Assembly: GCF_000384315.1 (NCBI RefSeq)
Contig: NZ_ARVW01000001.1
Span: 5,022,157-5,086,156 of the forward strand
Direction: 5' to 3'
Length of the DNA stretch: 64,000 nt
DNA from: Amycolatopsis nigrescens CSC17Ta-90
Lineage (GTDB): Bacteria > Actinomycetota > Actinomycetes > Mycobacteriales > Pseudonocardiaceae
In this document: in pieces, positions 40,891 through 49,696 of the stretch
How the letters are laid out: each line of letters opens with the position of its first letter
Numbering within the stretch: position 1 is the stretch's first letter
The notes under the pieces: model-generated
Databases searched by the model: none
The model's input: the letters and a program-made list of their open reading frames with translations, nothing else
What the model was told of the DNA's origin: nothing
Program-made: the position numbers and the translations under genes

Positions 40891-42614
40891 CCGTGGATCC
40901 GATCTTGGTCGGGGTGATCGGCAACCGGCTGCACTCGATCCTGGCCGAGCAGCAGAACGCGCTGGTGAACACGGCGTTCTCCGCGGTGGTGCGGGAGTCG
41001 CTGGACCTGGCCTGCGCGGTGTTCGACTCGCGCGGCGAGATGATCGGCCAGTCCGTCGGCGGCACTCCCGGTCATATCAACGCGATGGCCACCGGGATGC
41101 ACCACTTCGTCCGCGCGTATCCGCCGGAAACGCTCGAACCGGGCGACGTGCTGCTGACCAACGACCCGTGGCAGACCGCCGGCCAGATCAACGACATCAC
41201 CGTGGCCACCCCGGTCTTCCTGCGCGGGCGGCCGGTCGCCTGGTTCGCCTCCTGCTGTCACGCGCCGGACATCGGCGGCAGGCTGGTCTCCGCCGAAGCC
41301 GGCGAGGTCTTCGAGGAGGGCCTGCGGCTGCCGATCATGAAATGGCTTCGGGCCGGCAAGGTGAACGCCGACCTGGAGGCGTTGATCAGGGCGAACGTGC
41401 GGACGCCGGAGGAGACCATCGGTGACCTGTACGCGCAGACCACCAGCAACGAGGTGGGCGCGGCCGGCCTGGTGCGGCTGCTGGACGAGTTCGGGCTGGA
41501 CTCGCTGGACCCGGTCGCCGCCGAGATCATGGACCGGTCCGAGCGCGCGCTGCGGGACGCGCTGGCCGCGCTGCCGGACGGCAGCCACAGCAACGAGGTG
41601 CGCACGGACGGGTTTGACGACGAGGAGATCGTGCTTCGGGCCACGGTCACCATCGAGGGCCGGGACATCCACGTGGACTTCGCCGGTTCTTCGCCGCAGA
41701 GCCGCCACGGCATCAACGTGGTGCTGAACTACACGCGGGCGTACGCGTCCTTCGCGGTCAAGGCGGCCATCGCGCCCGGAGTGCCGCACAACGCGGGTTC
41801 GTTCCGCCCGGTGCGGGTGACCGCGCCGCCGGGGTCGGTGCTCAACTGCGCGGAACCGGCACCGGTGGCTTCCCGGCACATCATCGGGCACTTCCTGCCG
41901 TCGTTGCTGCTCGGTGCGCTGCGCGAAGCGGTACCTGGCAACGCGCCGGCGGCCAGTGCGGACGCGTTGTGGATGCTCATCTGGCGGGGCGCCCGGCCGG
42001 GAAGCGAGTTCATGCTCAACGTGTTCCAGACCGGCGGTATCGGTGCCCGCGCGAACAAGGACGGCCTGAACACCACCGGCTTCCCCAGCGGGCTGCGGTC
42101 CACCCCGACCGAGGTGATCGAGACGATGGCCCCGCTGGTGCAGCGCGAACGCGTGCTGCGCACCGATTCCGGCGGGCCTGGTCGGCATCGCGGCGGGCTC
42201 GGGCAGCGCACCACCATGACCGCCCGCGACGGCGTTTCCTGGAGCGTCAACGGGAACGTGGACCGCACCCGGTACCCGGCGTCCGGAGTGGACGGTGGCG
42301 GGGACGGCATGACGGGCCGGTTCGGCCTGCGGGGCGGCGCGGACCTGCCGGCCAAGCGGCGGGTGCCGCTGGACGGCGCCGACGAGGTGGACGTGGTGCT
42401 GCCCGGTGGCGGCGGCTACGGCGATCCGTTCGACCGGGATCCGACCGAGGTGCTGGCGGACGTGGTCGACGGGTACGTTTCGGCGACGGCCGCGCGCGAG
42501 CGGTACGGCGTCGCGGTGCGCTATCTCGGTGCCGCGGACGCGCTGGTCCGGTTGCCGGAAGACTACGAAGTGGACAGTGCGGAGACGTCGCGCTTGCGGC
42601 GGAAAGGAATGTGA
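40887..42614 (+). CDS. hyuB: Hydantoinase/oxoprolinase subunit B
   Basis: The 575-residue HyuB-family subunit starts MTVDPILVGVIGNRLHSILAEQQNAL. It carries GHINAMATGMHHFVRAYPPETLEPGDVLLTNDPW, the metal-site segment CCHAPDIGG and the C-terminal GGGGYGDPFDRDP. It works with HyuA as an ATP-dependent amidohydrolase or carboxylase complex. GTG 40887 overlaps the hyuA stop; TGATG joins it to the SDR gene. The order ThDP enzyme, HyuA, HyuB is unusual. Confidence 0.92.
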   Translation: MTVDPILVGVIGNRLHSILAEQQNALVNTAFSAVVRESLDLACAVFDSRGEMIGQSVGGTPGHINAMATGMHHFVRAYPPETLEPGDVLLTNDPWQTAGQINDITVATPVFLRGRPVAWFASCCHAPDIGGRLVSAEAGEVFEEGLRLPIMKWLRAGKVNADLEALIRANVRTPEETIGDLYAQTTSNEVGAAGLVRLLDEFGLDSLDPVAAEIMDRSERALRDALAALPDGSHSNEVRTDGFDDEEIVLRATVTIEGRDIHVDFAGSSPQSRHGINVVLNYTRAYASFAVKAAIAPGVPHNAGSFRPVRVTAPPGSVLNCAEPAPVASRHIIGHFLPSLLLGALREAVPGNAPAASADALWMLIWRGARPGSEFMLNVFQTGGIGARANKDGLNTTGFPSGLRSTPTEVIETMAPLVQRERVLRTDSGGPGRHRGGLGQRTTMTARDGVSWSVNGNVDRTRYPASGVDGGGDGMTGRFGLRGGADLPAKRRVPLDGADEVDVVLPGGGGYGDPFDRDPTEVLADVVDGYVSATAARERYGVAVRYLGAADALVRLPEDYEVDSAETSRLRRKGM

Positions 42615-43399
42615 TGTCCAGGTTGCGCGACAAGGTGGCCGTGGTGTTCGGCGGGGCGAGGGGAATCGGCCTCGCCACCGTAAAGGAGTTCGTGGCCGAG
42701 GGTGCGACGGTGTTCGCCGCCGACATCCGCGAGCCCGCCGAGCGGCTGGACGGTGCCGAACAGTCCCTTGTGGATGCTACAGCGGAGAAGCAGGTCGGCG
42801 AGTTCGTGGCCGCCGTGCTGGCCAAGACCGGCCGGATCGACGTGCTGTTCAACAACGTCGGGATCCACCTGGCCAAACCGCTGGCGGACACCACGCTCGA
42901 GGAGTTCGACAACATCTTCGCGCTCAACGTGCGGGCCGCCTTCCTCGGCACCCGCGCGGTGCTGCCGCACATGATCGAACGGAAGTCCGGCAGCATCATC
43001 ACCACCTCGTCGAACGGCGGGGTGATGGGCCGGCCGGGCGACCCGGTGTACAACGCCACCAAGCACGCGCTGGTCGGCATGATGAAGTCCATCGCGGTGG
43101 CGCACGCGCACCAGGGCATCCGTGCCAACACGGTGAACCCCGGCGCGATCGACACCGACATGCTGCGCGGCACACTGTCCACACCGGACGAGTTCGAGGC
43201 CAAGCAGCACCAGCTGGTGGCCAGCACGCCGGCGGCGCGGGTCGGGGAGGCGTGGGAGGTGGCCAAGGCGGTGCTGTTCCTGGCCAGTGACGAGTCCAGG
43301 TTCGTGAACGGGGTGGTGCTGCCGATCGACGGCGCGAAGGCGGCCGGCGCCATGCCGGGTGGCCGGTATAGCCTCGACTTCGAACTCGGCGTGCGGTGA
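42614..43399 (+). CDS. SDR-family oxidoreductase
   Basis: The 261-residue classical short-chain dehydrogenase has a nucleotide motif GGARGIGLA at 13-21. NNVG is at 80-83, and the catalytic set is Ser132/133, Tyr146 and Lys150 (YNATK). Asp37 after the second strand (AADIRE) points to NAD rather than NADP. AAAGGA precedes ATG 42614. It probably oxidises or reduces a hydroxy/keto intermediate of the operon's substrate. The stop overlaps the GntR gene GTG. Confidence 0.9.
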   Translation: MSRLRDKVAVVFGGARGIGLATVKEFVAEGATVFAADIREPAERLDGAEQSLVDATAEKQVGEFVAAVLAKTGRIDVLFNNVGIHLAKPLADTTLEEFDNIFALNVRAAFLGTRAVLPHMIERKSGSIITTSSNGGVMGRPGDPVYNATKHALVGMMKSIAVAHAHQGIRANTVNPGAIDTDMLRGTLSTPDEFEAKQHQLVASTPAARVGEAWEVAKAVLFLASDESRFVNGVVLPIDGAKAAGAMPGGRYSLDFELGVR

Positions 43400-44085
43400 C
43401 CGGCCCGACCGCGACCCTGCAGCGAGACCGGCACCTGCTCGTTCGCAGCGGCACCGCCGAGCGGGTCGCGGCGATCCTGCGCGACCGGATCACCGAGGGC
43501 GTTTTCCTGCCGGGCACCAGGCTTTCCGAGCCGTCGATCAGCGCCGCGCTCGGCGTTTCCCGCAACACCCTGCGCGAAGCGTTCCAGTTGCTCGCGCACG
43601 AGCGGCTGGCCGTGCACGAGCTGAACCGGGGCGTGTTCGTGCGCGAGCTGAGCGCACCGGACATCGAGGATCTCTACCAGGTGCGTCGGATGGTCGAATG
43701 CGGCGCGGTCCGGCTGGCTGGTGAGCGGGGCAACCGCGGGTTCTCCGCAATCGAACAGGCCATTGTGGACGGACAGCGGGCGGCGGCGGAGGAGCGCTGG
43801 CGGGAGGTCGGTTCCGCGAGCATCCACTTCCACCAGGCGCTGGTCGACCTTGCCGGCAGCGACCGGGCCAGCGCGACCGCGCGGCAGGTGCTCGCGGAGA
43901 CCCGGTTGTTCTTCGTGCTCACCGAAAGCACTCGTGCGTTCTTCGAGCCGTACATCGTGCGGCACCGGCGGATCCTGCGGCACCTGGAGCGCGGTAGGCC
44001 GGACCTTGCCGAGCAGGCGCTGGAGAAGTACTTGCGTGCCGCGGAAAAACAGCTGCTGGCGGCGTATGAAAGGCGATCGGGATGA
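43396..44085 (+). CDS. GntR-family regulator, FCD subfamily (operon-encoded)
   Basis: The 229-residue protein has an N-terminal winged helix (RITEGVFLPGTRLSEPSISAALGVSRNTLREAFQLLAHERLAVHELNRGVFV). An FCD ligand domain follows (YQVRRMVECGAVRLAG, FHQALVDLAGS, HRRILRHLERG). It sits fifth in a six-gene operon, overlapping both neighbours by 4 bp, so it is expressed with the enzymes it presumably controls. The palindrome at 37174-37190 is the likely target. The ligand is probably an organic acid from the pathway. Confidence 0.88.
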   Translation: MTGPTATLQRDRHLLVRSGTAERVAAILRDRITEGVFLPGTRLSEPSISAALGVSRNTLREAFQLLAHERLAVHELNRGVFVRELSAPDIEDLYQVRRMVECGAVRLAGERGNRGFSAIEQAIVDGQRAAAEERWREVGSASIHFHQALVDLAGSDRASATARQVLAETRLFFVLTESTRAFFEPYIVRHRRILRHLERGRPDLAEQALEKYLRAAEKQLLAAYERRSG

Positions 44086-45020
44086 TCCGGAGCTACGACG
44101 CCGCGGAGATCGCGGCCGCGCTGGACGTGCCGGCCGCGATCGAGTCCCAGTGGCGTGCGTTCACCGCGCTGGCCACCGGGGTCGCGCGGATGCCGGAGAA
44201 GATCATGGTGCCGGGCCCCGGCGACGGTTCGGTGGCGCTGGCCTACGCGGCGCGGGTCTCGCCGGAGACCGGCCCGGTGTGCAAGTTCGTCAGCTTCAAC
44301 CCCGGCAACGACGCGCTCGGCCTGCCCAGCATCAACGGCATGATCGTCGCGCTGCACCAGGAGACCGGGGTTCCGGTGGCGCTGCTGGACGGAGCCGCGA
44401 TCACCACCGCGCGCACTTCCGCGGCCAGCGCGGTCGCGGTGGATGCGCTCGCCGTGCCGGAAGCGGGTGAGCTGGCCGTGATCGGCTGCGGCGCGCAGGG
44501 CCGGGCGCATGTCCGGGCGATCGCGGCGGTCCGCGCGCCGCGCCGGGTGCGGATGTTCAGCCCGACCGCCGAGCGCCGCCGGGAAGCGGTGGCCGCACTG
44601 GCTCGTGAGTTCCCGGTCGAGGAGTCCATGAGCGTGGCGGAGGCGGTCGACGGCGCGGACATGGTCGTGTTGTGCACGGTGAGCGAAGAGCCCGTGCTGT
44701 CCGCTTCGCAGGTTTCGCCCGGCGCGCTCGTGCTGGCCGTCGGATCCTTCGAGCCGCATCGGCGCGAGGTCGGCCGCGACCTGCTCGCCATGGCGGCCGC
44801 GGTGGTGGTGGACCACGCGGGCACGGCCGCCGCGCACGCCGGCCCGGTACTGGACGCGCTGGCCGCCGGGGTCATCACCGAACCGCTGGAGCTCGGTGAC
44901 GTGCTGCTCGGCAGGTCCACCGCCCGCCGTTCACCGGAGGACGTGATCTTCTACAACAGCACCGGGATCGCGGTCCAGGACGCGGCCGCCGTCTGGGCCG
45001 TGCTCACGGCCGCGGGATGA
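44082..45020 (+). CDS. Ornithine cyclodeaminase / mu-crystallin family protein
   Basis: The 312-residue protein has KIMVPGPGDGSVALAYAA, the conserved TxARTSAASAVAVDALA segment (ITTARTSAASA), and a Rossmann NAD site AVIGCGAQGRAHVRAIAAV. Family members act on imino/amino acids: ornithine cyclodeaminase, alanine dehydrogenase or ketimine reductase. An amino-acid step suits an operon that opens a cyclic amide. ATG overlaps the GntR stop. Its end overlaps the convergent epimerase gene by 17 bp. Confidence 0.86.
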   Translation: MIRSYDAAEIAAALDVPAAIESQWRAFTALATGVARMPEKIMVPGPGDGSVALAYAARVSPETGPVCKFVSFNPGNDALGLPSINGMIVALHQETGVPVALLDGAAITTARTSAASAVAVDALAVPEAGELAVIGCGAQGRAHVRAIAAVRAPRRVRMFSPTAERRREAVAALAREFPVEESMSVAEAVDGADMVVLCTVSEEPVLSASQVSPGALVLAVGSFEPHRREVGRDLLAMAAAVVVDHAGTAAAHAGPVLDALAAGVITEPLELGDVLLGRSTARRSPEDVIFYNSTGIAVQDAAAVWAVLTAAG

Positions 45021-45921
45021 CCATTTCGCGCAGGGCGTGGTCGGTGCGGGTGGCTTCGATGCCGAAGGTCTCCGTCGCGGCCGACGAGTCGAGCACGAAC
45101 GGGCGGCGGAACTGGTACTGCGTCTCCCGCAGCTCACGGGCCAGCGGGTTGAACAGCCCGCCGAGCCAGAGCACGGCCCCCGGCATGACGGACAGCTTCG
45201 GCCGCGGCGCATCGGCCAGCCGGCAGGCCAGGCCGGTCAGCTCGCGAAGGGACACCGGCGGCGCGGTCGGCACGTGCCACGCCCGTCCCAAGGCCCGTTC
45301 GTCGGTGGCGACGGCGACCAGCGTGCGCGCCACATCACCGGCGTAGGTCCAGCTGTGCGGGGCGTCCAGGTCGGCCGGCACCTGCGCGGGTTTGCCGGCC
45401 AGCACCCGCGGCAGCACCTGGATGCTGAAGATGCTCTGGGTACCGGCACCGAGATAGTCCGACGACCGCACCTCGGTGGCCCGGACGCGGCCGGCTTCGT
45501 GCGCGGCCAGCGCGTCCAGCCACATCCGCCGCCGGACCCCGCCCTTGACCCCCGTGCTGCCGAGCGGGGCGCGCTCGGTCATCGGCCCGTCCACCGGCCC
45601 GTAGCCGTACAGGTTGCTCGTGGTGACGAGGACGGCGCCGGTCTCTTCCGCCGTCGCGAGCAGTGAATCCGCCAACGGAGGCCAGTCCACCGGCCAGCGG
45701 TGATACGGCGGGCTCGCGCAGTTGTAGAGCGCTTCGGCGCCATGGCTGAGCTTCGCCAGTGCGGTGCGGTCGGCCGCGTCGGCGGCGGCCAGCTCGATTT
45801 CCGGATGCTCGGGGCCGGTGCCCCGCCGGGTCACCAGCCGGACCTGGTGGCCCTGGCCGGCGAGCAGCTTCGCGGTGGCCGAGCCGATCGGTCCGGCGCC
45901 GACGATCACGTGCAGGGACAT
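45004..45921 (-). CDS. NAD(P)-binding epimerase/dehydratase-like oxidoreductase
   Basis: The 305-residue extended-SDR-like protein begins with the dinucleotide motif IVGAGPIGSATAKLLAGQGHQVRLVTR. SNLYGYGPV and SWTYAGDVARTLVAV resemble the active-site and NmrA/epimerase C-terminal regions. The YxxxK catalytic pair is not clear, so it may be a non-classical reductase. The gene is divergent from a TetR regulator. One of two identical-type palindromes lies just before its start at 45921. Confidence 0.78.
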   Translation of the reverse strand: MSLHVIVGAGPIGSATAKLLAGQGHQVRLVTRRGTGPEHPEIELAAADAADRTALAKLSHGAEALYNCASPPYHRWPVDWPPLADSLLATAEETGAVLVTTSNLYGYGPVDGPMTERAPLGSTGVKGGVRRRMWLDALAAHEAGRVRATEVRSSDYLGAGTQSIFSIQVLPRVLAGKPAQVPADLDAPHSWTYAGDVARTLVAVATDERALGRAWHVPTAPPVSLRELTGLACRLADAPRPKLSVMPGAVLWLGGLFNPLARELRETQYQFRRPFVLDSSAATETFGIEATRTDHALREMVIPRP

Positions 45922-45939
45922 GGCAGCCTCCGAAAGAGC

Positions 45940-46009
45940 GAGAACAGTGTTCTCGGTTGATACCGACGAGCTTGCCGATCGAGGCGGGCGTTGTCAAGAA
46001 CGGTGTTCT
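45940..46009. promoter_or_regulatory. Paired TetR operators between epimerase and TetR genes
   Basis: GAGAAC-AGT-GTTCTC (45939-45954) and AGAAC-GGT-GTTCT (45997-46009) share the consensus AGAACNGTGTTCT. A half-site AGTGTTCTC follows near 46021-46029. The sites lie before each divergent gene, as expected for a local TetR repressor. Confidence 0.6.
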
Positions 46010-46051
46010 CTGTTCGGTCCAGTGTTCTCTCGGTCGTGCCACAATGGCCAC

Positions 46052-46753
46052 ATGCCAGCGTCTTCCTACCGAGCCCGGGTACGCGCCGAGCTCACCGAAG
46101 AGATCAAGGCGACCGCCCGGCGGCACCTCGCCGCGGACGGCGCGAACCTGGCGCTCCGGGCGGTGGCCCGTGACCTCGGCATGGTTCCTTCGGCGTTGTA
46201 CCGGTACTTCGCCAGCCGGGACGAACTGCTCACCGCCCTGATCACCGACGCCTACAACGCGCTCGGCGAGGCCGTCGAGACGGCCGAAGCGGCGGTGCCG
46301 CGAGACGAACTCCGCGGCCGCTGGCTGGCGGTCTGCCATGCGGTGCGCGACTGGGCGCTGGTCAACCCGGCCGAGTACACGCTGCTCTACGGCAGCCCGG
46401 TGCCCGGCTACGCGGCGCCGGCGGACACCGTGCCGCCCGCCGCGCGGGTGGTCAACGCGCTGGGCAGGGTGCTGGCCGACAGCGCGGCCGATGGTGTCCT
46501 GCCGGGATTCACCGTGCGGCCGCCGGCGGCGCTGCGGGAGGAGCTGCGAACCCTGAGCGCGCAGCAGGGCCCCGAGTTGCCGGACGCGGCCGCCGAGGTG
46601 CTGCTGACCGCCGGGATCGCCGCATGGGTACAGCTCTTCGGCCTGGTCAACTTCGAGGTCTTCGGCCGGTTCGACGACATCTTCCAGGCGCGCGGGGAAC
46701 TCTTCGACGTCCAGATGCGGCTGATGGCCGATCTCGCCGGAGTGCCCGGCTGA
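46052..46753 (+). CDS. TetR-family regulator
   Basis: From ATG 46052 the protein has 233 residues. The HTH is LRAVARDLGMVPSALYRYFASRDELLTALI at about residues 33-62, and the C-terminal TetR_C_13/WHG-like ligand domain contains WALVNPAEYTLLYGSPVPGY. The frame is open to 45764, but the extra part would span the operators. It probably represses itself and the divergent epimerase-like gene via the AGAACNGTGTTCT sites. Confidence 0.88.
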   Translation: MPASSYRARVRAELTEEIKATARRHLAADGANLALRAVARDLGMVPSALYRYFASRDELLTALITDAYNALGEAVETAEAAVPRDELRGRWLAVCHAVRDWALVNPAEYTLLYGSPVPGYAAPADTVPPAARVVNALGRVLADSAADGVLPGFTVRPPAALREELRTLSAQQGPELPDAAAEVLLTAGIAAWVQLFGLVNFEVFGRFDDIFQARGELFDVQMRLMADLAGVPG

Positions 46754-46754
46754 G

Positions 46755-46892
46755 CTGAGATGGGGGCATGCGAGGCTTTTTGCGCATGCCCCCATCGATC
46801 GGGTGCGGGTGTCCCGCAAGACTCTGAGATGGGGGCATGCGAGGCTTTTTGCGCATGCCCCCATCGATCGGGTGCGGGTGTCCCGCAAGACT
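46755..46892. repeat. Two exact 69-bp tandem repeats, each with a strong hairpin
   Basis: The unit starts at 46755 and again at 46824. Each has a 13-bp perfect stem ATGGGGGCATGCG/CGCATGCCCCCAT around AGGCTTTTTG, then ATCGATCGGGTGC and a small GCGGG-TGT-CCCGC hairpin. It lies between two same-strand genes, so the strongest stem may terminate the TetR transcript. The exact duplication suggests recent copying. Confidence 0.8.
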
Positions 46893-46952
46893 CTGAGGTC
46901 TTGCGTACTTCCGGCCCTAGACGCGTGCTGTGCGGCGCGGTAGACCCGGAAG

Positions 46953-48395
46953 ATGCCTGATGCCACGCAGCCCGAACGGTCCGGCACGACGAGGCGCAAC
47001 TTCCTCACCGCTTCCGCGGTCGCGCTCGGCGCGACGGCCGCCACCGGCCCTGCCGCGGTGGCTGCCGAGGAGACCGCGCGCGACTGGCCGGACGGCCCGG
47101 GTTCGCGGATCTTCCCGCCGGCCCCGGACCGCGAGCTGAGGCGCATCCTGGCCGAGCTGGACGCGGCCAAGCTGGAGGCGAGCGTGCGCAAGCTCGTCTC
47201 GTTCGGCACCCGGCACACGCTGTCCACCCAGACCGACCCGAACCGCGGGATCGGCGCCGCTCGCGACTGGCTCTTCGCCGAGTTCGGTCGCTACGCCGCC
47301 ACTTCCGGTGGCCGGATGACCGTGCAGCTCCAGTCCTTCATCCAGCCGCCGTCGCCGCGGGTCCCGGAGGCCACCAAGATCACCAACGTGATCGCCACCC
47401 TGCGCGGCAGCAGCGCGCCGGAGCGGATCCACGTCGTGTCGGGGCACTACGACTCGCGCAACAGCGACCCGCTGGACGGCGTCGGCGACGCGCCCGGCGC
47501 GGACGACGACGCCTCCGGGGTGGCCGCGGTGCTGGAGATGGCCAGGGTGATGGCGACCCGCGCACCCGAGGCCACGATCATGTTCGTCGCGGTGGCCGGT
47601 GAGGAGCAGGGGCTCTACGGCGCGGCCCACCTGGCCAAGCAGCTCAAGGACTCCGGCGGCGACGTGCGGGCCATGTTCACCAACGACATCGTGGGCAGCT
47701 GCACCGCCGACGACGGCACCCGCGATCCGCACGTGCTGCGCCTGTTCGCCGAGGGCGTGCCTACCTCGGAGACTCCGGAGCAGGCCGCGGTACGGCAGTC
47801 GGTCGGCGGCGAGAACGACTCGCCGAGCAGGCAGCTGGCCAGGTTCGCGGTGGATGTGGCCTCCGGCGGCGCCACCGGGATGAACATCGAAGTGGTCTAC
47901 CGGCGTGATCGCTACCTGCGCGGCGGAGACCACATTCCCTTTCTGCAGCAAGGCTTTCCGGCCGCCCGGTTTACCGAGCCGCACGAGAACTACGCGCACC
48001 AGCACCAGGACGTCCGGGTGGAGGACGGGGTGCAGTTCGGCGATCTGGTCGAGTTCTGCGACTTCCCGTACCTGGCCGGGGTGACCAGGGTGAACGCGGC
48101 CGTGCTGTGGTCGCTGGCGAACGCGCCGGGTGCGCCGAAGGACGTGCGGGTGCGCACCAGCGCGCTGACCAACGACACCGACCTGGTCTGGCAGCGCGGC
48201 GCCGAACCGGACCTGGCCGGCTACGAGATCGTCTGGCGGCCGACCACCGAGGGCGGCTGGACGCACCGCATCCCGGTCGGCGACGTCACCGAGTATTCGG
48301 TCCCGCTGTCCAAGGACAACGCGTTCTTCGGGGTGCGGGCGGTGGACCGCGCCGGCCACCGCGGTCCGGTGAGTTTCCCGACACCCGCACCTTGA
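46953..48395 (+). CDS. Secreted M28-family zinc aminopeptidase, Tat-exported
   Basis: The 480-residue precursor has a twin-arginine signal (TTRRNFLTASAVALG, to about residue 38). The M28 metal ligands follow in order: His in SGHYDSRNSD, Asp in GADDDASGV, Glu-Glu in AGEEQGLYGA, Asp in TNDIVGS and the late His in EPHENYAHQHQD. A fibronectin type III-like region (SALTNDTDLVWQRG...GYEIVWRPTTE...) ends the protein. It should remove N-terminal residues from peptides outside the cell. ATG 46953 lies 60 bp after the tandem hairpins. Confidence 0.9.
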   Translation: MPDATQPERSGTTRRNFLTASAVALGATAATGPAAVAAEETARDWPDGPGSRIFPPAPDRELRRILAELDAAKLEASVRKLVSFGTRHTLSTQTDPNRGIGAARDWLFAEFGRYAATSGGRMTVQLQSFIQPPSPRVPEATKITNVIATLRGSSAPERIHVVSGHYDSRNSDPLDGVGDAPGADDDASGVAAVLEMARVMATRAPEATIMFVAVAGEEQGLYGAAHLAKQLKDSGGDVRAMFTNDIVGSCTADDGTRDPHVLRLFAEGVPTSETPEQAAVRQSVGGENDSPSRQLARFAVDVASGGATGMNIEVVYRRDRYLRGGDHIPFLQQGFPAARFTEPHENYAHQHQDVRVEDGVQFGDLVEFCDFPYLAGVTRVNAAVLWSLANAPGAPKDVRVRTSALTNDTDLVWQRGAEPDLAGYEIVWRPTTEGGWTHRIPVGDVTEYSVPLSKDNAFFGVRAVDRAGHRGPVSFPTPAP

Positions 48396-48453
48396 TCGCG
48401 CCCTTCACCTGCGATTAGCGTCCGTAGCGGTGGCCGGCTTACGGAGGTGATCG

Positions 48454-49644
48454 GTGCGACCGCTGGACGGAGTGCGGGTACTGGACCTGTCCCGGATCCT
48501 GGCCGGACCGTACTGCACGCAGTACCTCGGTGAGATGGGCGCGGACGTGATCAAGGTGGAGCCGCCGGGACACGGCGACGACACCAGGAACTGGGGCCCG
48601 CCGTTCGTCGGCGAAACCGACGAGGCCGTGTACTACCTGGCCGCGAACCGCAACAAACGCGGCATCGTGCTGGACCTGAAGAGCGAACGCGGTCAGGAGG
48701 CGGTGCGCCGGCTGGCCGAGTCCGCGGACGTGCTGGTGGAGAACTTCCGGCCGGGCACCCTGGAAAAGTGGGGCCTCGGCTACGAACAGCTGTCCGCGCT
48801 CAACCCGAGGCTGATCCACGTCTCGATCACCGGCTTCGGCCAGACCGGCCGCTACCGCGACCGTCCCGGCTACGACCTGGTGGCACAGGGCATGGGCGGG
48901 GTGATGGACCTGACCGGCGAGGCGGACGGCGCCCCGGCGAAGGTCGGGCTGCCGGTGGCGGACCTCAACGCGGGCACCTGGTCGATCATCGCGGTGCTGA
49001 TGGCGCTGCAGGCCAGGCACACCACCGGTCGCGGCCAGTACCTGGACGTCTCACTGCTGGACGCGCAGCTCGCCTGGCACGTGTACGCGGCGGGCGCGCA
49101 TTTCTACGACGCGCCCAGGCCGAAGCGGATGGGCTCCGCGCATCCCAGCATCGTTCCGTATCAGGCGTTCCCGGCCTCGGACGGCTGGCTGATCATCGCC
49201 GTGGGCAGCGAGAAGCTGTGGCGGAAGTTCTGCGAGGTGCTCGGGCTGGCGATCGCCGAGGACCCGCGGTTCGTGTCCAACGCGGCGCGGGCCGCGCACC
49301 GCGAGGAACTGACCGAGCTGATCACCGGCGCGTTGGCGGGCCGGACCGCCGCCGAGTGGCTGAAGATCTTCGACGACGCCAGCGTGCCGGCCGGGCCGAT
49401 CAACACCGTGGACGAGGTGTACCAGGACCCGTGGGCGCAGCAGCGGGAGCAGATCGTGCGGCTGCCGCATCCCAGCGTCGGCACGTACTTCGGCACCGGC
49501 TTCCCGGTCAAGGCCTCGGACACCCAGCCCGCGCCGACCTCCGCGCCCCCGCTGCTCGGCCAGCACACCGCCGAGGTACTGGCCGAACTCGGCTACTCGG
49601 AAGCCGAAATCGCCGAGTTCCCCCACCCCGACGGTCGTGAGTGA
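48454..49644 (+). CDS. CoA-transferase family III (CaiB/BaiF)
   Basis: This 396-residue class III CoA-transferase has RVLDLSRILAGPYCTQYLGEMGADVIKVEPPG at the N-terminus, NKRGIVLDLKSERG, and the catalytic Asp170 in GLPVADLNAGTWS. It moves CoA between carboxylic acids. GTG 48454 is preceded by ACGGAGG. The gene stands alone between the peptidase and a convergent gene. Its TGA stop is inside the CGTGAGTG hairpin. Confidence 0.92.
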   Translation: MRPLDGVRVLDLSRILAGPYCTQYLGEMGADVIKVEPPGHGDDTRNWGPPFVGETDEAVYYLAANRNKRGIVLDLKSERGQEAVRRLAESADVLVENFRPGTLEKWGLGYEQLSALNPRLIHVSITGFGQTGRYRDRPGYDLVAQGMGGVMDLTGEADGAPAKVGLPVADLNAGTWSIIAVLMALQARHTTGRGQYLDVSLLDAQLAWHVYAAGAHFYDAPRPKRMGSAHPSIVPYQAFPASDGWLIIAVGSEKLWRKFCEVLGLAIAEDPRFVSNAARAAHREELTELITGALAGRTAAEWLKIFDDASVPAGPINTVDEVYQDPWAQQREQIVRLPHPSVGTYFGTGFPVKASDTQPAPTSAPPLLGQHTAEVLAELGYSEAEIAEFPHPDGRE

Positions 49645-49681
49645 AAAACGTTGCCCTGGCAACACTTTTCACTCACGACCG
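49632..49681. terminator. Hairpin, CGTGAGTG family (copy 3)
   Basis: 24-bp arms (49632-49655 and 49658-49681) with two mismatches at the same place as copy 2. The left arm contains the stop codon of the CoA-transferase (GAG-TGA). It lies between convergent genes. Confidence 0.72.
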
Positions 49682-49696
49682 GTGACCTGCGGGTTC

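Noticed and set aside
46647..46960. Small frames with repeated peptides (MRKKPRMPPSQ on minus, MGACEAFCACPHRSG on plus)
   Set aside because: They only translate the 69-bp tandem hairpin repeat; no ribosome site or conservation.
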